Below, piece after piece: positions 44,410-54,499 of a DNA stretch of 64,000 nucleotides. Position numbers and translations under genes: made by a program. The notes under the pieces are model-generated. The model worked only from the letters and a program-made list of their open reading frames with translations, ran no database searches and was not told the DNA's origin. This stretch comes from Polluticaenibacter yanchengensis (GTDB taxonomy: Bacteria; Bacteroidota; Bacteroidia; Chitinophagales; Chitinophagaceae): contig JAQGEF010000014.1 of assembly GCA_027854065.1 (NCBI GenBank), forward strand, positions 1 through 64,000, in the 5' to 3' direction. Position 1 is the first letter of the stretch, and the number at the start of each line of letters is the position of its first letter.

Positions 44410-45744
44410 TTAATTTCTATCGAACGCTAAACGGCTACCGCTTGTTCCTTCAATAATTTCACCATTGTGGAATACAAGGTTACCATTTACAAAAGTATGC
44501 GTCACAGTAGGCAAAGCCTCCCCTTCCAGCGGGCTCCAGCCACATTTGTACAGGATATTCGATTGATCTACAGTCGTATTTTTATTAAGATCTACCAGTA
44601 CAAGATCAGCCAGGTAGCCCTCACGGATAAAACCTCTTTCACCAATACTGAAACATACTGCCGGCGCGTGGCTCATTTTCTCTACCAGCTTTTCAATGGT
44701 AATATTCCCCTTATTAACGTATTGAAGCATCAATGGCAAAGAATGCTGAACCAATGGCAAACCACTATGCGCATGGGCATAAGGCCCTACTTTTTCCTCC
44801 CGTGTATGCGGTGCATGGTCCGTAGCAATAATATCCAGCGTATCGTTCAACAGCGCTTCCCACAACTGAGGCTTATGCCTGGCATCTTTAATAGCAGGAT
44901 TACATTTAATATCGTAGCCTTTAGCAGCATAATCGCTGGCAGTAAAATACAGATGATGGACACATACTTCAGAAGTGATACGCTTTTCTTTCAGTGGTTG
45001 CTGATTACTGAATAATGCCAGCTCCTCTGCCGTTGTAATATGAAGAATATGCAGGCGTGTATTATGTTTAACGGCCAGGTCCACCGCCAGTTTGCTGCTT
45101 TCAAAACAAGCTGCTTCATTGCGGATAACCGGGTGATGTGCCGGTGTCAGTTCAACGCCTTCCAGCTTTTGCAGATTGCTTTTAATCACCGCTTCGCTTT
45201 CGCAGTGAGTGGCTATTAAAACCTCGCTTTCCTTAAATATTTTGTTGAGCGTATTTTCATTATCTACCAGCATATTGCCCGTACTGCTGCCCATGAAAAT
45301 TTTAATACCGCAAATACTGTTCTTCAGTTTGTTGGTTTTTAAAACCTCCTCCGCGTTATCATTACCCGTACCCATAAAAAAGGAATAGTTGGCAATACTT
45401 TTTTCAGCAGCAATGGCATATTTATTTTCAAGTAACTCCTGTGTCAACGCGTTAGGAACCGTATTAGGCATTTCCATAAAACTGGTCACGCCACCCGCTA
45501 CTGCAGCACGGCTTTCCGTATAAATATCTCCTTTATGAGTTAAACCCGGCTCTCGGAAATGCACCTGGTCGTCTATAACACCCGGCAACAGGTGCAAACC
45601 CGTGCCGTCAATTTCTTCCACATCAAAATCTACTGATATCGTGTAATCAATTTTTTCAATTCTACCTTCTTTTATAAGAACATCTAATACGTTACATTTG
45701 CCATCAGTAACTACCGACGCATTTTTTATTAAATAATTTTTCAT
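44410..45744 (-). CDS. pyrC: Dihydroorotase
   Basis: The product is 444 residues, a class I type amidohydrolase that closes carbamoyl-aspartate to dihydroorotate in pyrimidine synthesis. Visible motifs are LLPGVIDDQVHFREPGLTHKGD (metal and substrate site), the loop GIKIFMGSSTGNM with the lysine that is normally carboxylated, ATHCESE and LHILHITTAEE for metal histidines, and ATDHAPHTREEK with the catalytic aspartate. The first metal motif reads QVH instead of the usual HVH. As far as I recall, this is normal in Bacteroidota dihydroorotases, so I do not treat it as a lesion. It is divergent from the RemB/Wzi-like gene, with only 38 bases between the starts. Confidence 0.93.
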   Translation of the reverse strand: MKNYLIKNASVVTDGKCNVLDVLIKEGRIEKIDYTISVDFDVEEIDGTGLHLLPGVIDDQVHFREPGLTHKGDIYTESRAAVAGGVTSFMEMPNTVPNALTQELLENKYAIAAEKSIANYSFFMGTGNDNAEEVLKTNKLKNSICGIKIFMGSSTGNMLVDNENTLNKIFKESEVLIATHCESEAVIKSNLQKLEGVELTPAHHPVIRNEAACFESSKLAVDLAVKHNTRLHILHITTAEELALFSNQQPLKEKRITSEVCVHHLYFTASDYAAKGYDIKCNPAIKDARHKPQLWEALLNDTLDIIATDHAPHTREEKVGPYAHAHSGLPLVQHSLPLMLQYVNKGNITIEKLVEKMSHAPAVCFSIGERGFIREGYLADLVLVDLNKNTTVDQSNILYKCGWSPLEGEALPTVTHTFVNGNLVFHNGEIIEGTSGSRLAFDRN

Positions 45745-45782
45745 ATTATTACATTATTAATATTCATAAAATAAAGCCGTTT

Positions 45783-47546
45783 ATGAGCCGCAACAAACTT
45801 TTAGTAAGCTCTCTGATGCTTGCGCTTTCTTTTACAGCTAAGGCCCAGACCTCATCGATTTCCTTCGGAGCAAAAGACAATTGGTTTTTGGAGCGTTTAG
45901 AAATAAAAGCGGGAACTAACAACGATCTGAATTTATCTACTGTAAAACCTTATTTGCGCAAGCCTTATGTAGAAGTGGCAGATTCGCTAAGAGCATTACT
46001 CGTTGAAGGCAAAAACCCAGCAAATTTAACACCAATTGACCAATATAACCTCAACAGGTTCCAAAGTAACAATAAAGAGTATTCCCGTTATACAAATGAT
46101 GATTTTAAGGACTGGAAAAATGAAAAAAAGTTCTTAGGCGCGTTTTTCCCTACAAAAGGCAATGCCATAGAAATTAATGAGAATGATTTTTTCATGACCG
46201 TAAATCCTGTTTTTGGTGGCCAGATAGGCAAGGAAACCGACAACGATAAAAAGATGTTTTTAAATACAAAAGGCATCGCTATCAGGGGCTTGATCGCTAA
46301 AAAAATAGCGTTCGATCTATTTGTGTCCGATAACCAGGAAAGAGGGCCGTTACAGTTCAGGCAAATGCAGGCCCTTTATCACCAGGTGCCGGGCGCCGGT
46401 TATTTTAAACGTTACAATCAATCTGCAGAGGACTTTATGCTCAACGGTGACGGCGCATCGGTATATGCAGGTGCAGTGGATTACCTGGAATCAAGAGGTT
46501 CCGTATCTACCAACGTAACCAAATATGTAAACCTCCAGTTCGGCTACGATAAGAATTTTATTGGTGATGGCTACAGAAGTTTGTTTCTTGGCAACTTCTC
46601 CAACAATAACCTCTTCTTTAAAATTAATACCCGCATCTGGAAGCTGAATTATACCAACCTGTTTATGGAACTGAACCCAAGCTTTACGCGTGCCGGTGAC
46701 AGGTTACTGGATAAAAAATATGCCACCATGCACCATTTAAGCGTTAACGTTACCAAATGGCTGAATGTCGGCTTATTTGAGAGCGTGATGTTTGGACGTT
46801 ATAACCGTTTCGATTTCAGCTACATGCTGCCCGTTATTTTTTACAGAAGCATTGAACAGCAAAATGGCAGCCCGGACAATGCCAATGTCGGCTTCAACTT
46901 CAAAGCCAATATTGCTAAATCCTTCCAGGTTTACGGACAGTTAATGCTGGATGAATTAAACATTAAAGAGATTACTAAAGACAGAACATGGTGGGGCAAT
47001 AAAAACGGCACCCAGTTAGGGATTAAATATGTAGATGTCGCCAAGATCAAAAACCTGGATTTACAACTGGAATGGAACAGGGTACGTCCTTATACTTACT
47101 CGCATCGCGATTCTACCAGCAACTATATTCATTACAATATGCCAATGGCACATCCGCTTGGTGCTAACTTCAACGAAATTATTGGTGTGGTAAGATACCA
47201 GCCATTAAACAAGTTGTACCTGACGGCGAAGCTGATCGCATACAAGCAAGGCGTAGATACAATGGGTACCAATTATGGATCCAATCCAAACAAACCGTAC
47301 AATAACAGGACACAGATCTTTTACGATGGCCGTATGCAAAATTCTTATGGCTACCAGGTGGGCACGGGCGTAATGCGCCAGACAGCTTTCGCTTCATTCC
47401 TTGCATCTTACGAACTGTTCGAAAATATGTTCGTAGAACTGAATGCTTCCTACAGACGATTTAAACAGCTCAGTGTTACCACCAGCAATACCAATTTCAA
47501 TATTGGTCTGAGATGGAATATTGGCCGGAGGGAATACGATTATTAA
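45783..47546 (+). CDS. RemB / capsule-assembly Wzi-like outer-membrane protein
   Basis: The product is 587 residues with a signal peptide (MSRNKLLVSSLMLALSFTAKAQ). The body is a run of amphipathic beta strands ending in a C-terminal strand NIGLRWNIGRREYDY, as in an outer-membrane barrel. The block QFGYDKNFIGDGYRSLFLGNFSNNN and the preceding RGLIAKKIAFDLFVSDNQE are characteristic of the RemB gliding-motility proteins and related Wzi-type barrels of Bacteroidota. RemB is a mobile surface protein linked to gliding; Wzi anchors capsule. Which role applies here is not settled. No gld or spr genes are in the window, although the PKD protein carries a type IX secretion signal. Confidence 0.75.
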   Translation: MSRNKLLVSSLMLALSFTAKAQTSSISFGAKDNWFLERLEIKAGTNNDLNLSTVKPYLRKPYVEVADSLRALLVEGKNPANLTPIDQYNLNRFQSNNKEYSRYTNDDFKDWKNEKKFLGAFFPTKGNAIEINENDFFMTVNPVFGGQIGKETDNDKKMFLNTKGIAIRGLIAKKIAFDLFVSDNQERGPLQFRQMQALYHQVPGAGYFKRYNQSAEDFMLNGDGASVYAGAVDYLESRGSVSTNVTKYVNLQFGYDKNFIGDGYRSLFLGNFSNNNLFFKINTRIWKLNYTNLFMELNPSFTRAGDRLLDKKYATMHHLSVNVTKWLNVGLFESVMFGRYNRFDFSYMLPVIFYRSIEQQNGSPDNANVGFNFKANIAKSFQVYGQLMLDELNIKEITKDRTWWGNKNGTQLGIKYVDVAKIKNLDLQLEWNRVRPYTYSHRDSTSNYIHYNMPMAHPLGANFNEIIGVVRYQPLNKLYLTAKLIAYKQGVDTMGTNYGSNPNKPYNNRTQIFYDGRMQNSYGYQVGTGVMRQTAFASFLASYELFENMFVELNASYRRFKQLSVTTSNTNFNIGLRWNIGRREYDY

Positions 47547-47567
47547 CCTTATTCAGTAAACACATAA

Positions 47568-47601
47568 AAAAGGGCCTGCAATACAAACTGCAGGCCCTTT
47601 T
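47568..47601. terminator. Bidirectional terminator between converging genes
   Basis: A perfect 13-bp stem (AAAAGGGCCTGCA with TGCAGGCCCTTTT) with A- and T-runs on its two sides serves both the RemB-like gene (plus) and the SRPBCC gene (minus). Confidence 0.85.
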
Positions 47602-47603
47602 AA

Positions 47604-48017
47604 TTATTCACTTTCCACCACTTTTTTAAAGTTATTCAATATAGCCTGCCAACCAGCCTGCTGCATTTCTACAGGATGGGTATTCTCAGCCTCAAACTCA
47701 GTTGAAACAATCGTGCTATTGTCTTTTTCTTCAAAAGTGATCGTCACTTTTCTGCCATCTGCAATAGTGTACACAATTTTTCTTAAAGGCTGGATCTCCT
47801 TGTACTCAGCTTCAAAATCAAACCCGAAACTGCCGTCTTTCGCCTCCATCCTGGCTTTATATTTACCACCCACTTTCAGGTCATTTTCTGCGTGCGGGCA
47901 TTGCCAGTCATCACTGGCGAAATTCCATTTGGTAATATGTGTCGGGTTCGTGTAATAATCCCACACTTTCTCTTTATTGGCTGCTACTTCAGCGCTAATG
48001 TTTATTATGGTGCTCAT
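47604..48017 (-). CDS. SRPBCC / AHSA1-like domain protein
   Basis: The product is 137 residues with the START-like fold pattern of AHSA1-type proteins: an N-terminal strand and helix (INISAEVAANKEKVWDYYTNPTHITKWN), WQCPHAENDLKVGGKYKARMEAKDGSFGFDFEAEY in the middle, and the closing helix GWQAILNNFKKVVE. These small cytoplasmic proteins bind hydrophobic ligands or act as co-chaperone-like factors. No specific role can be assigned. It ends at the shared terminator and starts about 100 bases from the end of recQ. Confidence 0.9.
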   Translation of the reverse strand: MSTIINISAEVAANKEKVWDYYTNPTHITKWNFASDDWQCPHAENDLKVGGKYKARMEAKDGSFGFDFEAEYKEIQPLRKIVYTIADGRKVTITFEEKDNSTIVSTEFEAENTHPVEMQQAGWQAILNNFKKVVESE

Positions 48018-48066
48018 AATGATCTAAGAATTTAAGATTAAATATAGCAAGATGTCACCAAAATAA

Positions 48067-48094
48067 AAAAGACAAAGCCGCAACTTTGTCTTTT
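48067..48094 (-). terminator. Terminator of recQ
   Basis: A perfect 11-bp stem (AAAAGACAAAG with CTTTGTCTTTT, loop CCGCAA) lies 24 bases after the recQ stop. It has an A-run on the plus strand, which is a U-run in the recQ transcript. Confidence 0.8.
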
Positions 48095-48117
48095 CAATCA
48101 TATATACCTACAGTAAC

Positions 48118-50436
48118 CTAGTTACCGAATACGCTTAAGAATTTAATCCGCATTATTTTCAGTTGTTCCCAATTCAGGCTTAAATCGCTCAGTTCTTTCT
48201 GCGCCACATCTAAACTGCTGGTATCGCAACCTTTAAAATACTCAATAATATCTTCCTGGTCGTATTCATCAATCATTTCATTGATAGCATAGTCCAGGTT
48301 TAATTTAGTACCACCGGCAGCAATAGATTCCAATTCCTCCAGCAACTCGTGTAAACGAAGGCCTTTGTTTTTAGCAATGGTCTCCAAAGGAATCTTCTTA
48401 TCTATATTCTGAATAAAATATACCTTATTGTTACTTTTATTCAGAACACTTTTCATCACGAAATCATCCGGTTTCACCACTTCATTTTCTTCCACATAAG
48501 AAGCAATTAAATCAATGAACGGTTTGCCAAACTTGATAGCTTTGCCCTTACTAACGCCCTGGATCTTCTCCAGCTCCGCCATTGAGGTGGGATACATGGT
48601 CGCCATATCGTTCAGGCTGTTTTCAAGGAAAAGTACAAACGGCGGCAAAGAACGTTTCTTCGCTTCTTTTTGTCTCAGCTCTTTCAGCATTTCAAACAGG
48701 CGCTCGTCAGCCGCTACACCCGTTGCGCCGCTTTCCTCATCGTCGTCATGACCATTATCATCAAAAGTCTGGTTCAGCACTATTTTAAAGGAAGTGGGTT
48801 TCTTAATGAAGTTATGACCTTTATCTGTCAGTTTCAAAATACCATATTCTTCAATATCTTTCCTTATTAAGCCTTCCAGCAACATCTGGCGGATAAGGCT
48901 GTTCCAGTAATGATGATCACCGTTTTTACCACTGCCAAATTCAGGGATCTGGTTGTGACGGAACATCGTTACCTGCGTGGTCGGGCTGCCAATTAATACA
49001 GCAATCACGTATTCAATATTAAAATGCTCGCCAACCGCTTTCACTACTTTCAGCACTTTCAATACCTCATCCTGGGTTTCAATTTTCTCCTTCGGATGCA
49101 GGCAGTTATCACATTGCTTACAGTTTTCTTCCGGCCAAACCTCGCCGAAATAATGCAGCAATATTTTCCTTCGGCAAACAGAACTTTCTGCATAAGCCAC
49201 TGTTTCATTGATCAACTGGGCACCTACTTCACGCTCGCTCAAAGGCTTATCCCGCATTAAATGTTCCAGTTTAGCCACATCCTTATGGCTATAGTACATA
49301 ATGCACTTACCTTCCAGGCCATCACGGCCTGCACGACCGGTTTCCTGGTAATAGTTCTCTATGGATTTTGGTATATTGTAGTGGATCACAAAACGGATAT
49401 CCGGCTTATCAATGCCCATACCAAAAGCTACCGTAGCTACAATTACCTGCACATCTTCATTCAGGAACATGTCCTGCCTGTCCGCCCGCACTTTCGCATC
49501 CAAACCGGCATGGTAGGCAACTGCTTTTACACCATTTGCCACCAACAGTTCTGCCAGCTCTTCAGTAGTTTTCCTGTTTAATGTATATATAATGCCGCTC
49601 TTGCCTTTGTTTTGCGTAATAAACTTAACAATGCTCTTTACGGTCTGCTCCTTGCTCGTTTTCGGCTGTATTTCGTAATAAAGATTGCTCCTGTTAAAGG
49701 AAGAGATAAATACTTCCGGGTTTCTCAATCCCAGGTTTTTCACAATATCACTTTGCACCTTCGGTGTAGCCGTTGCCGTTAAAGCAATTACAGGAACATT
49801 GATATTGATCTGGTCCATCATTTCGCGCAAACGGCGGTATTCCGGGCGAAAATCATGCCCCCACTCGGATATACAGTGCGCTTCATCCACCGCGAAGAAC
49901 GAGATATTCAAATCTGTAAAGAAATCGATATTATCCTGTTTGGTCAATGTTTCCGGAGCGACATACAATAATTTGGTTTTACCGGAGAGTAAATCGTCCT
50001 TAACTTCCTTCTGCTGTGTTTTATTAAGTGTACTGTTTAAAAAATGCGCCACGTTATCGTTACTGCTATACCCTCTTATCAGGTCCACCTGGTTTTTCAT
50101 CAGGGCTATTAACGGGCTCACAATAATGGCAACGCCCTCGTTAATTAATGCCGGCAACTGGTAACATAAACTTTTGCCACCACCTGTAGGCATAATTACA
50201 AAAGTATCTTTCCCCTCGCTAAGATGTTCAATCGCCTTTAGCTGCAAGCCTTTAAAGCCTTCAAAACCAAAGTTTTCATGAACCTTTTCAATCAATTCTT
50301 TTTGTGTAAATTGTTGTAATTTTATATGGTTACCCAAATTTGCATTGGATGAATCGCTAATAACTTTTTTTGTTTTTGCCGCTGCTTTAGTCGTCGTTTT
50401 TGTTGAAGCAGTTTTTGTGGCTGTTGATTTTGCCAT
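48118..50436 (-). CDS. recQ: ATP-dependent DNA helicase RecQ
   Basis: The product is 772 residues. A Lys/Thr/Ala-rich tail of about 30 residues opens the protein. The SF2 helicase core follows: PTGGGKS (Walker A), [24 protein letters not shown], and [10 protein letters not shown] (motif VI). A zinc-binding segment ([25 protein letters not shown]) and winged-helix domain lie near 425-540. An HRDC domain lies near 580-655 ([26 protein letters not shown]). A C-terminal helix-turn-helix region ([22 protein letters not shown]) ends the protein. RecQ unwinds DNA 3'-5' in recombination and fork repair. It is longer than E. coli RecQ because of the two end extensions. Confidence 0.95.
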   Translation of the reverse strand: MAKSTATKTASTKTTTKAAAKTKKVISDSSNANLGNHIKLQQFTQKELIEKVHENFGFEGFKGLQLKAIEHLSEGKDTFVIMPTGGGKSLCYQLPALINEGVAIIVSPLIALMKNQVDLIRGYSSNDNVAHFLNSTLNKTQQKEVKDDLLSGKTKLLYVAPETLTKQDNIDFFTDLNISFFAVDEAHCISEWGHDFRPEYRRLREMMDQININVPVIALTATATPKVQSDIVKNLGLRNPEVFISSFNRSNLYYEIQPKTSKEQTVKSIVKFITQNKGKSGIIYTLNRKTTEELAELLVANGVKAVAYHAGLDAKVRADRQDMFLNEDVQVIVATVAFGMGIDKPDIRFVIHYNIPKSIENYYQETGRAGRDGLEGKCIMYYSHKDVAKLEHLMRDKPLSEREVGAQLINETVAYAESSVCRRKILLHYFGEVWPEENCKQCDNCLHPKEKIETQDEVLKVLKVVKAVGEHFNIEYVIAVLIGSPTTQVTMFRHNQIPEFGSGKNGDHHYWNSLIRQMLLEGLIRKDIEEYGILKLTDKGHNFIKKPTSFKIVLNQTFDDNGHDDDEESGATGVAADERLFEMLKELRQKEAKKRSLPPFVLFLENSLNDMATMYPTSMAELEKIQGVSKGKAIKFGKPFIDLIASYVEENEVVKPDDFVMKSVLNKSNNKVYFIQNIDKKIPLETIAKNKGLRLHELLEELESIAAGGTKLNLDYAINEMIDEYDQEDIIEYFKGCDTSSLDVAQKELSDLSLNWEQLKIMRIKFLSVFGN

Positions 50437-51129
50437 CTATTTCAAAATTTAAGCCTAAACCTATATTAGGGCTATTAAATTACTTAATTTTTGTGATAAT
50501 AAAAATTAAACCGCAGCAAAACCAAAAAACTATCTTTAAAACTTATTTAATATAATATAGCTATCCCAGCTTTGCAAAAGGACAGCGAATTTAAACCATT
50601 TTACCAACAACTGTATCATGCGTTGTCTTTATTAATGCTAAAAAAAACACAATAAATCTATATTCAATTGCTAATCAGCAGCAATAATCAGGCATTATTT
50701 CAGGCATTTTATTTTTATGCCGATCATCTTTTGTACCACTATGATACATCGTTGTGTCACTCACTGCACCGGCAGTACCGGCATGTGCGACGTATATGGA
50801 AACAGGCATACCCGGATCTCTTTGACGGGCTTCATTTAATCAGCATCCGGTAAACCCTTGTAATCGATCATTCTTTGCACTCCCCATTCAATCAAATGCG
50901 CCACGGATAGCAGCAAAGTACCCCGCAAGGCGGCACAAACAGGCCCTGAACAGCGCAGCTAAGAAATATTCATTGCCGCCGCGGAGTACTGCGGATAGCC
51001 GGGTGCACATACGCCCGGGTAAAAGAATTGACCGCATTTCACAGGTTTTCATCACCTGCTAAAGCGGCGGATGTGCAGGCGCCATCATTAAAGAAAAGCA
51101 TGAAGCGAAACCGGTAAGCATTCTTTTAA
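50437..51129. other. Non-coding spacer between recQ and the SF1 helicase, with GC-rich repeat-like tail
   Basis: The first 250 bases are AT-rich and show no gene or clear promoter. From about 50750 the sequence becomes GC-richer with repeat-like words (CACCGGCAGTACCGGCATG, GTACCCCGCAAGGCGG, GCCGCGGAGTACTGCGG, GCCCGGG) that resemble the REP-like blocks elsewhere but do not align cleanly with them. A 61-codon plus-strand frame (50668-50853) has no support as a gene. Confidence 0.45.
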
Positions 51130-51137
51130 TATTTTTG
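51130..51137 (+). promoter_or_regulatory. Possible -7 box of the SF1 helicase gene
   Basis: TATTTTTG fits TAnnTTTG and ends 17 bases before the preferred ATG at 51155. No good -33 TTG was found upstream. Confidence 0.4.
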
Positions 51138-51154
51138 TGCTTTCAACTTTTAAA

Positions 51155-52951
51155 ATGCTGATTCAATTAACAAGGGAACAAGAGGAAATTTTAGCGACCA
51201 ATAGGGATATTGTAATAAACGCAGTGGCCGGCAGCGGTAAAACAACTACCTTGATTGAATATGCAAAATCCCGCCCCGCAAACAGCAAAATTTTGTACAT
51301 CGCTTTTAACAGCAGTGTAAGAAAAGAAGCGGTAGAGAAATTTGAAAAACACTCATTGCTAAATGTACGGGTAGAAACAGCGCATTCCCTGGCTTTTAAA
51401 TTTATAGTAGCCGGCAGCAACTGGCAGGTGAACAGCACCGGCTATAAAAGCTATGAATGGGTAAAGATCTTAGACATCAAAAGCGGAGATAGTTATGTAG
51501 ATTTAATGCTGGCAACACATGTGAATAATTTTATAGCATTCTGGTGTAACAGTGCAGAGACCAAAGTACAGGAGCTAAACTACCTGGCCACCATAGAAAA
51601 TGCGAAGACAAGGCAGTTTGTCAACCATTTTTACGAAGCCATTGTGAATTATACCCGGCAGGCACTGGCCATGATGAATAATGGAACCATAGCCATTACC
51701 CATGATTTTTACCTGAAAAAATTTCAACTGGCAATGCCAATATTGCCATACGATTATATACTGTTTGATGAAGGCCAGGACGCGAGCGCAGCTATGCTGG
51801 ACGTGTTCTTAAATCAAAAAGCTATTAAGATCATTGTGGGAGATGAACACCAGCAGATATACTCCTGGCGCTATGCCATCAACAGTTTGCAGAAAGTAGA
51901 TTTTGATAAGTTCTATTTATCCCAAAGTTTCCGCTTTAGCGATGAAATTGCATTTACAGCCAATCATTACCTGAAATGGAAACCGAAATTCCTGAAACTG
52001 GAAAACCCGGTGCGTGTACTCGGTACGGATGCTGATGCCGGCAATATAACGAGCCGGGCAGTGATTGGCAGAACGAACCTGGCATTACTGGCCGATGCAA
52101 TAAAACGCATGAATAACCGTCAATTAAAAAGTTGCTACTTTGAGGGCAATATCAATAGCTATCTGTTTGCAGAAGAAGGCGGCAGCATCTACGATATATT
52201 GAATTTATCCAGGGGTAATACGGATGGTATAAAAAGCCCGCTGATAGCTTCCATGCCAGATATGAAGGCACTGGACGAATATATAGAAAACACGGAAGAC
52301 AGGAACCTGAGTATGCTGGTTGATATGGTAAAACAATTTGGCCAGAGTTTGCCCAATTATGTATCGCAACTGCAAAACATGCATGTAGATGACAAAAACA
52401 AGGCTGATATTATTTACAGCACCGTGCACAGGTGTAAGGGACTTGAGTATGATGAAGTGACCCTGCTGGACGATTTTATTAATGAACAGAAATTCAGCAA
52501 ACTGTTAAGCGAGATCAACAGTGGTGATAAAAGTTTAATTACTGTGATAGAAGAAGTGAACCTGGTATATGTAGCCGCCACCAGGGCCAGGATTAAACTG
52601 AATTTACCGCAGGCATTAAGCCCGTTCAGAAATGTATTTATCCAGGTAAATGACAATAGTAACAATGAAAGGATCATCATAGATACGCCGACCGGTGTAA
52701 GGCGATTAAGAAAACTGAATGCATCGCCTAATGCAAGCCATTCAACAATAGAAAGCAGGGCGCAATATAAGTTCAGGAACAATGGGGCTGCATGGCATAA
52801 AGACGACGATAAAACGCTGGAAGACTTGTTTAAACAAGGTCAATCCTTAAAAGAATTAGGAGAATATTTCGGCAGGACCAACAGTGCCATCAGTAGCAGG
52901 CTTAAAAAGCTGAGACTGATAGAAGGCTATGACGAATACAATGATTTTTAA
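51155..52951 (+). CDS. UvrD/FBH1-like SF1 DNA helicase with C-terminal helix-turn-helix
   Basis: The product is 598 residues from the ATG at 51155; a GTG six codons upstream lies inside a promoter-like box. It is a complete superfamily 1 helicase: Walker A NAVAGSGKTTTLIEYA, motif II FDEGQDAS, motif III GDEHQQIYSWRYA, motif V TVHRCKGLEYDEVTLLDDF, motif VI YVAATRARIKLNL. The closest familiar relatives are the F-box helicase (FBH1)-like and UvrD-like enzymes. The last 50 residues (DKTLEDLFKQGQSLKELGEYFGRTNSAISSRLKKL) form a helix-turn-helix like that of bacterial helicase tails, likely a DNA contact. It stands alone with its own terminator, so no defence partner is obvious. Confidence 0.85.
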   Translation: MLIQLTREQEEILATNRDIVINAVAGSGKTTTLIEYAKSRPANSKILYIAFNSSVRKEAVEKFEKHSLLNVRVETAHSLAFKFIVAGSNWQVNSTGYKSYEWVKILDIKSGDSYVDLMLATHVNNFIAFWCNSAETKVQELNYLATIENAKTRQFVNHFYEAIVNYTRQALAMMNNGTIAITHDFYLKKFQLAMPILPYDYILFDEGQDASAAMLDVFLNQKAIKIIVGDEHQQIYSWRYAINSLQKVDFDKFYLSQSFRFSDEIAFTANHYLKWKPKFLKLENPVRVLGTDADAGNITSRAVIGRTNLALLADAIKRMNNRQLKSCYFEGNINSYLFAEEGGSIYDILNLSRGNTDGIKSPLIASMPDMKALDEYIENTEDRNLSMLVDMVKQFGQSLPNYVSQLQNMHVDDKNKADIIYSTVHRCKGLEYDEVTLLDDFINEQKFSKLLSEINSGDKSLITVIEEVNLVYVAATRARIKLNLPQALSPFRNVFIQVNDNSNNERIIIDTPTGVRRLRKLNASPNASHSTIESRAQYKFRNNGAAWHKDDDKTLEDLFKQGQSLKELGEYFGRTNSAISSRLKKLRLIEGYDEYNDF

Positions 52952-52956
52952 GCAAA

Positions 52957-52993
52957 AAAAAGCGCCTGGTTTATATTGAACCAGGCGCTTTTT
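52957..52993. terminator. Bidirectional terminator between SF1 helicase and lpxD
   Basis: A 14-bp stem (AAAAGCGCCTGGTT with AACCAGGCGCTTTT) around a short loop, with A- and T-runs on either side, lies directly between the two converging stop codons. Confidence 0.85.
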
Positions 52994-52994
52994 A

Positions 52995-53951
52995 TTAGCC
53001 ATTCGTTTCCAGTTTTTTTAACCTGTCCCAGATCTCCGGGATGCGTTTTATCCAGATCAGTTCTTTACGCTTAGTGGTGGCTTCCTGTGCCGGGTAACCA
53101 AAGTATACCTTATTACCTTCCAGGCTATTACTAACACCCGTCTGGGCCAGTATTACAGCGTTATCGCCAATATTGATGGTCTTAGTTATACCAACCTGTC
53201 CCCATATCAATGCGCCGCTGCCAATAGTAGTACAACCGGCTATTCCCACCTGCGCCGCTATAATGGCATTCTCACCAATAACCACATCGTGGCCTATCTG
53301 TACAAGGTTATCTATTTTAGTACCCTGCTTGATCAGCGTATCATGTGTAACACCTTTATCAATACAGGTATTGGCACCAATTTCAACGTTATCTTCTAAT
53401 ACCACACGGCCACAACTCAACATTTTTTTGTACCAGGTTGGCCTGTTTTTTTTGTTATTATAATAAAAGGCATCTGCCCCTATAGATGCCCCTGCATGAA
53501 TCACAACATTATTGCCAATAACCGAGTTATTATATATGACCGCATTAGGATAAATAATACAGTTATTACCAATAGTCACATTCTCGCCTATGAACGCTCC
53601 CGGAAAAATGGTAGTATCCTGCCCGATAACAGCGCTGGGGTGTACCTGTTGGGATTGGGAATTGAATGGGCGGAAATAAGTGACTATTTTTAAATAAGCC
53701 TCAAATGGCTCATCACAAACCAACAGTGTTTTTCCTTTACTATCCACTTCTTTATTGTTGATAATAATGAAAGACGCTGCACTATCTATACAGGTATTAT
53801 AATATTTAGGATGATCTACAAATACCAGGTCACCCTCTTCTACTTTGTGAATTTCATTAATACCGGCAATTAAATCACTCTCCTCTCCTATAACTTCTGC
53901 ACCTATTAAATCAGCAATCCATTTTACAGTAACGGGCTGTGGAAATTTCAT
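52995..53951 (-). CDS. lpxD: UDP-3-O-acylglucosamine N-acyltransferase (LpxD) or close paralogue
   Basis: The product is 318 residues. It has an N-terminal LpxD-type uridine-binding domain ([38 protein letters not shown]). A left-handed beta helix of hexapeptide repeats follows (about 100-270: [38 protein letters not shown]), then a helical tail. [13 protein letters not shown] carries the histidine in the catalytic position. LpxD adds the second N-linked acyl chain in lipid A synthesis at the inner membrane. Bacteroidota genomes often hold more than one lpxD-like gene. This one stands alone, away from other lpx genes, so it may be the secondary copy. Confidence 0.88.
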   Translation of the reverse strand: MKFPQPVTVKWIADLIGAEVIGEESDLIAGINEIHKVEEGDLVFVDHPKYYNTCIDSAASFIIINNKEVDSKGKTLLVCDEPFEAYLKIVTYFRPFNSQSQQVHPSAVIGQDTTIFPGAFIGENVTIGNNCIIYPNAVIYNNSVIGNNVVIHAGASIGADAFYYNNKKNRPTWYKKMLSCGRVVLEDNVEIGANTCIDKGVTHDTLIKQGTKIDNLVQIGHDVVIGENAIIAAQVGIAGCTTIGSGALIWGQVGITKTINIGDNAVILAQTGVSNSLEGNKVYFGYPAQEATTKRKELIWIKRIPEIWDRLKKLETNG

Positions 53952-54460
53952 ATGTTCTATTTAAATTTTTACAGAAGTTTCTACCTATAATCTGTAAAAA
54001 CTTCCAAATATTTTATAAAGGTATTTTTTATAGAAATACAAAGCAGATTTTTTTACAGAAAAAAAATATAAACTTCAAAACCATTGTCAACATTAGCTTC
54101 CATCATATTTTAATGCACCGGCATGCTTTATATACCCTGCATAAAGAATAATGTGGAATAGTATTTGTTCTGGATATTAACATCGGGCGTTTAAATATGT
54201 GAATAAAATTTAAGCACGTTTTTTTATTAAGGAAATAATATTTTTTAATATTGTGCAGGAATATGAATTTTCCGAGTACTTACTAACCTATTCAATTCGG
54301 GTTTCTCTGATTAAAATTAGAGAAACCTTTTTATTTCTACTCATTCCAATATTCCGGGTATTTCATTTCCTGCTTCTTTATTGCAATACATTTTAGCACG
54401 ATACCAATACTGTGAAATATTATACCGTTTGGTATATTTTACATTTATATAAAATATTTT
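53952..54460. other. AT-rich non-coding spacer between lpxD and the rtcB leader
   Basis: No gene is seen. The spacer is strongly AT-rich and contains one intrinsic terminator (54299-54336) with no gene in front of it, which could end a small RNA. Confidence 0.5.
54299..54336 (+). terminator. Orphan intrinsic terminator
   Basis: A perfect 9-bp stem (GGTTTCTCT with AGAGAAACC) is followed by TTTTTATTT on the plus strand. The nearest plus-strand gene upstream ends at 52951 and already has its own terminator, so this one is unassigned. Confidence 0.65.
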
Positions 54461-54492
54461 TTGTTTATTAATGAGCTTTCCATATAACTTTG
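54461..54492 (+). promoter_or_regulatory. Promoter of the rtcB-prfH operon
   Basis: TTG at 54461-54463, 21 bases, then TAACTTTG at 54485-54492, a good match to the Bacteroidota consensus. It predicts a leader of about 340 bases before rtcB. Confidence 0.55.
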
Positions 54493-54499
54493 CATTCTA

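Noticed and set aside
44410..45744. Dihydroorotase reads QVHFR where HVHFR is the textbook metal motif
   Set aside because: As recalled, this variant is usual in Bacteroidota dihydroorotases and all other catalytic motifs are intact, so it is not treated as an inactive enzyme.
50668..50853. 61-codon plus-strand ORF (ends FDGLHLISIR)
   Set aside because: The composition is somewhat protein-like, but there is no promoter, no homology I recognise and its end enters repeat-like DNA. It could be a decayed gene fragment; not enough support to list.
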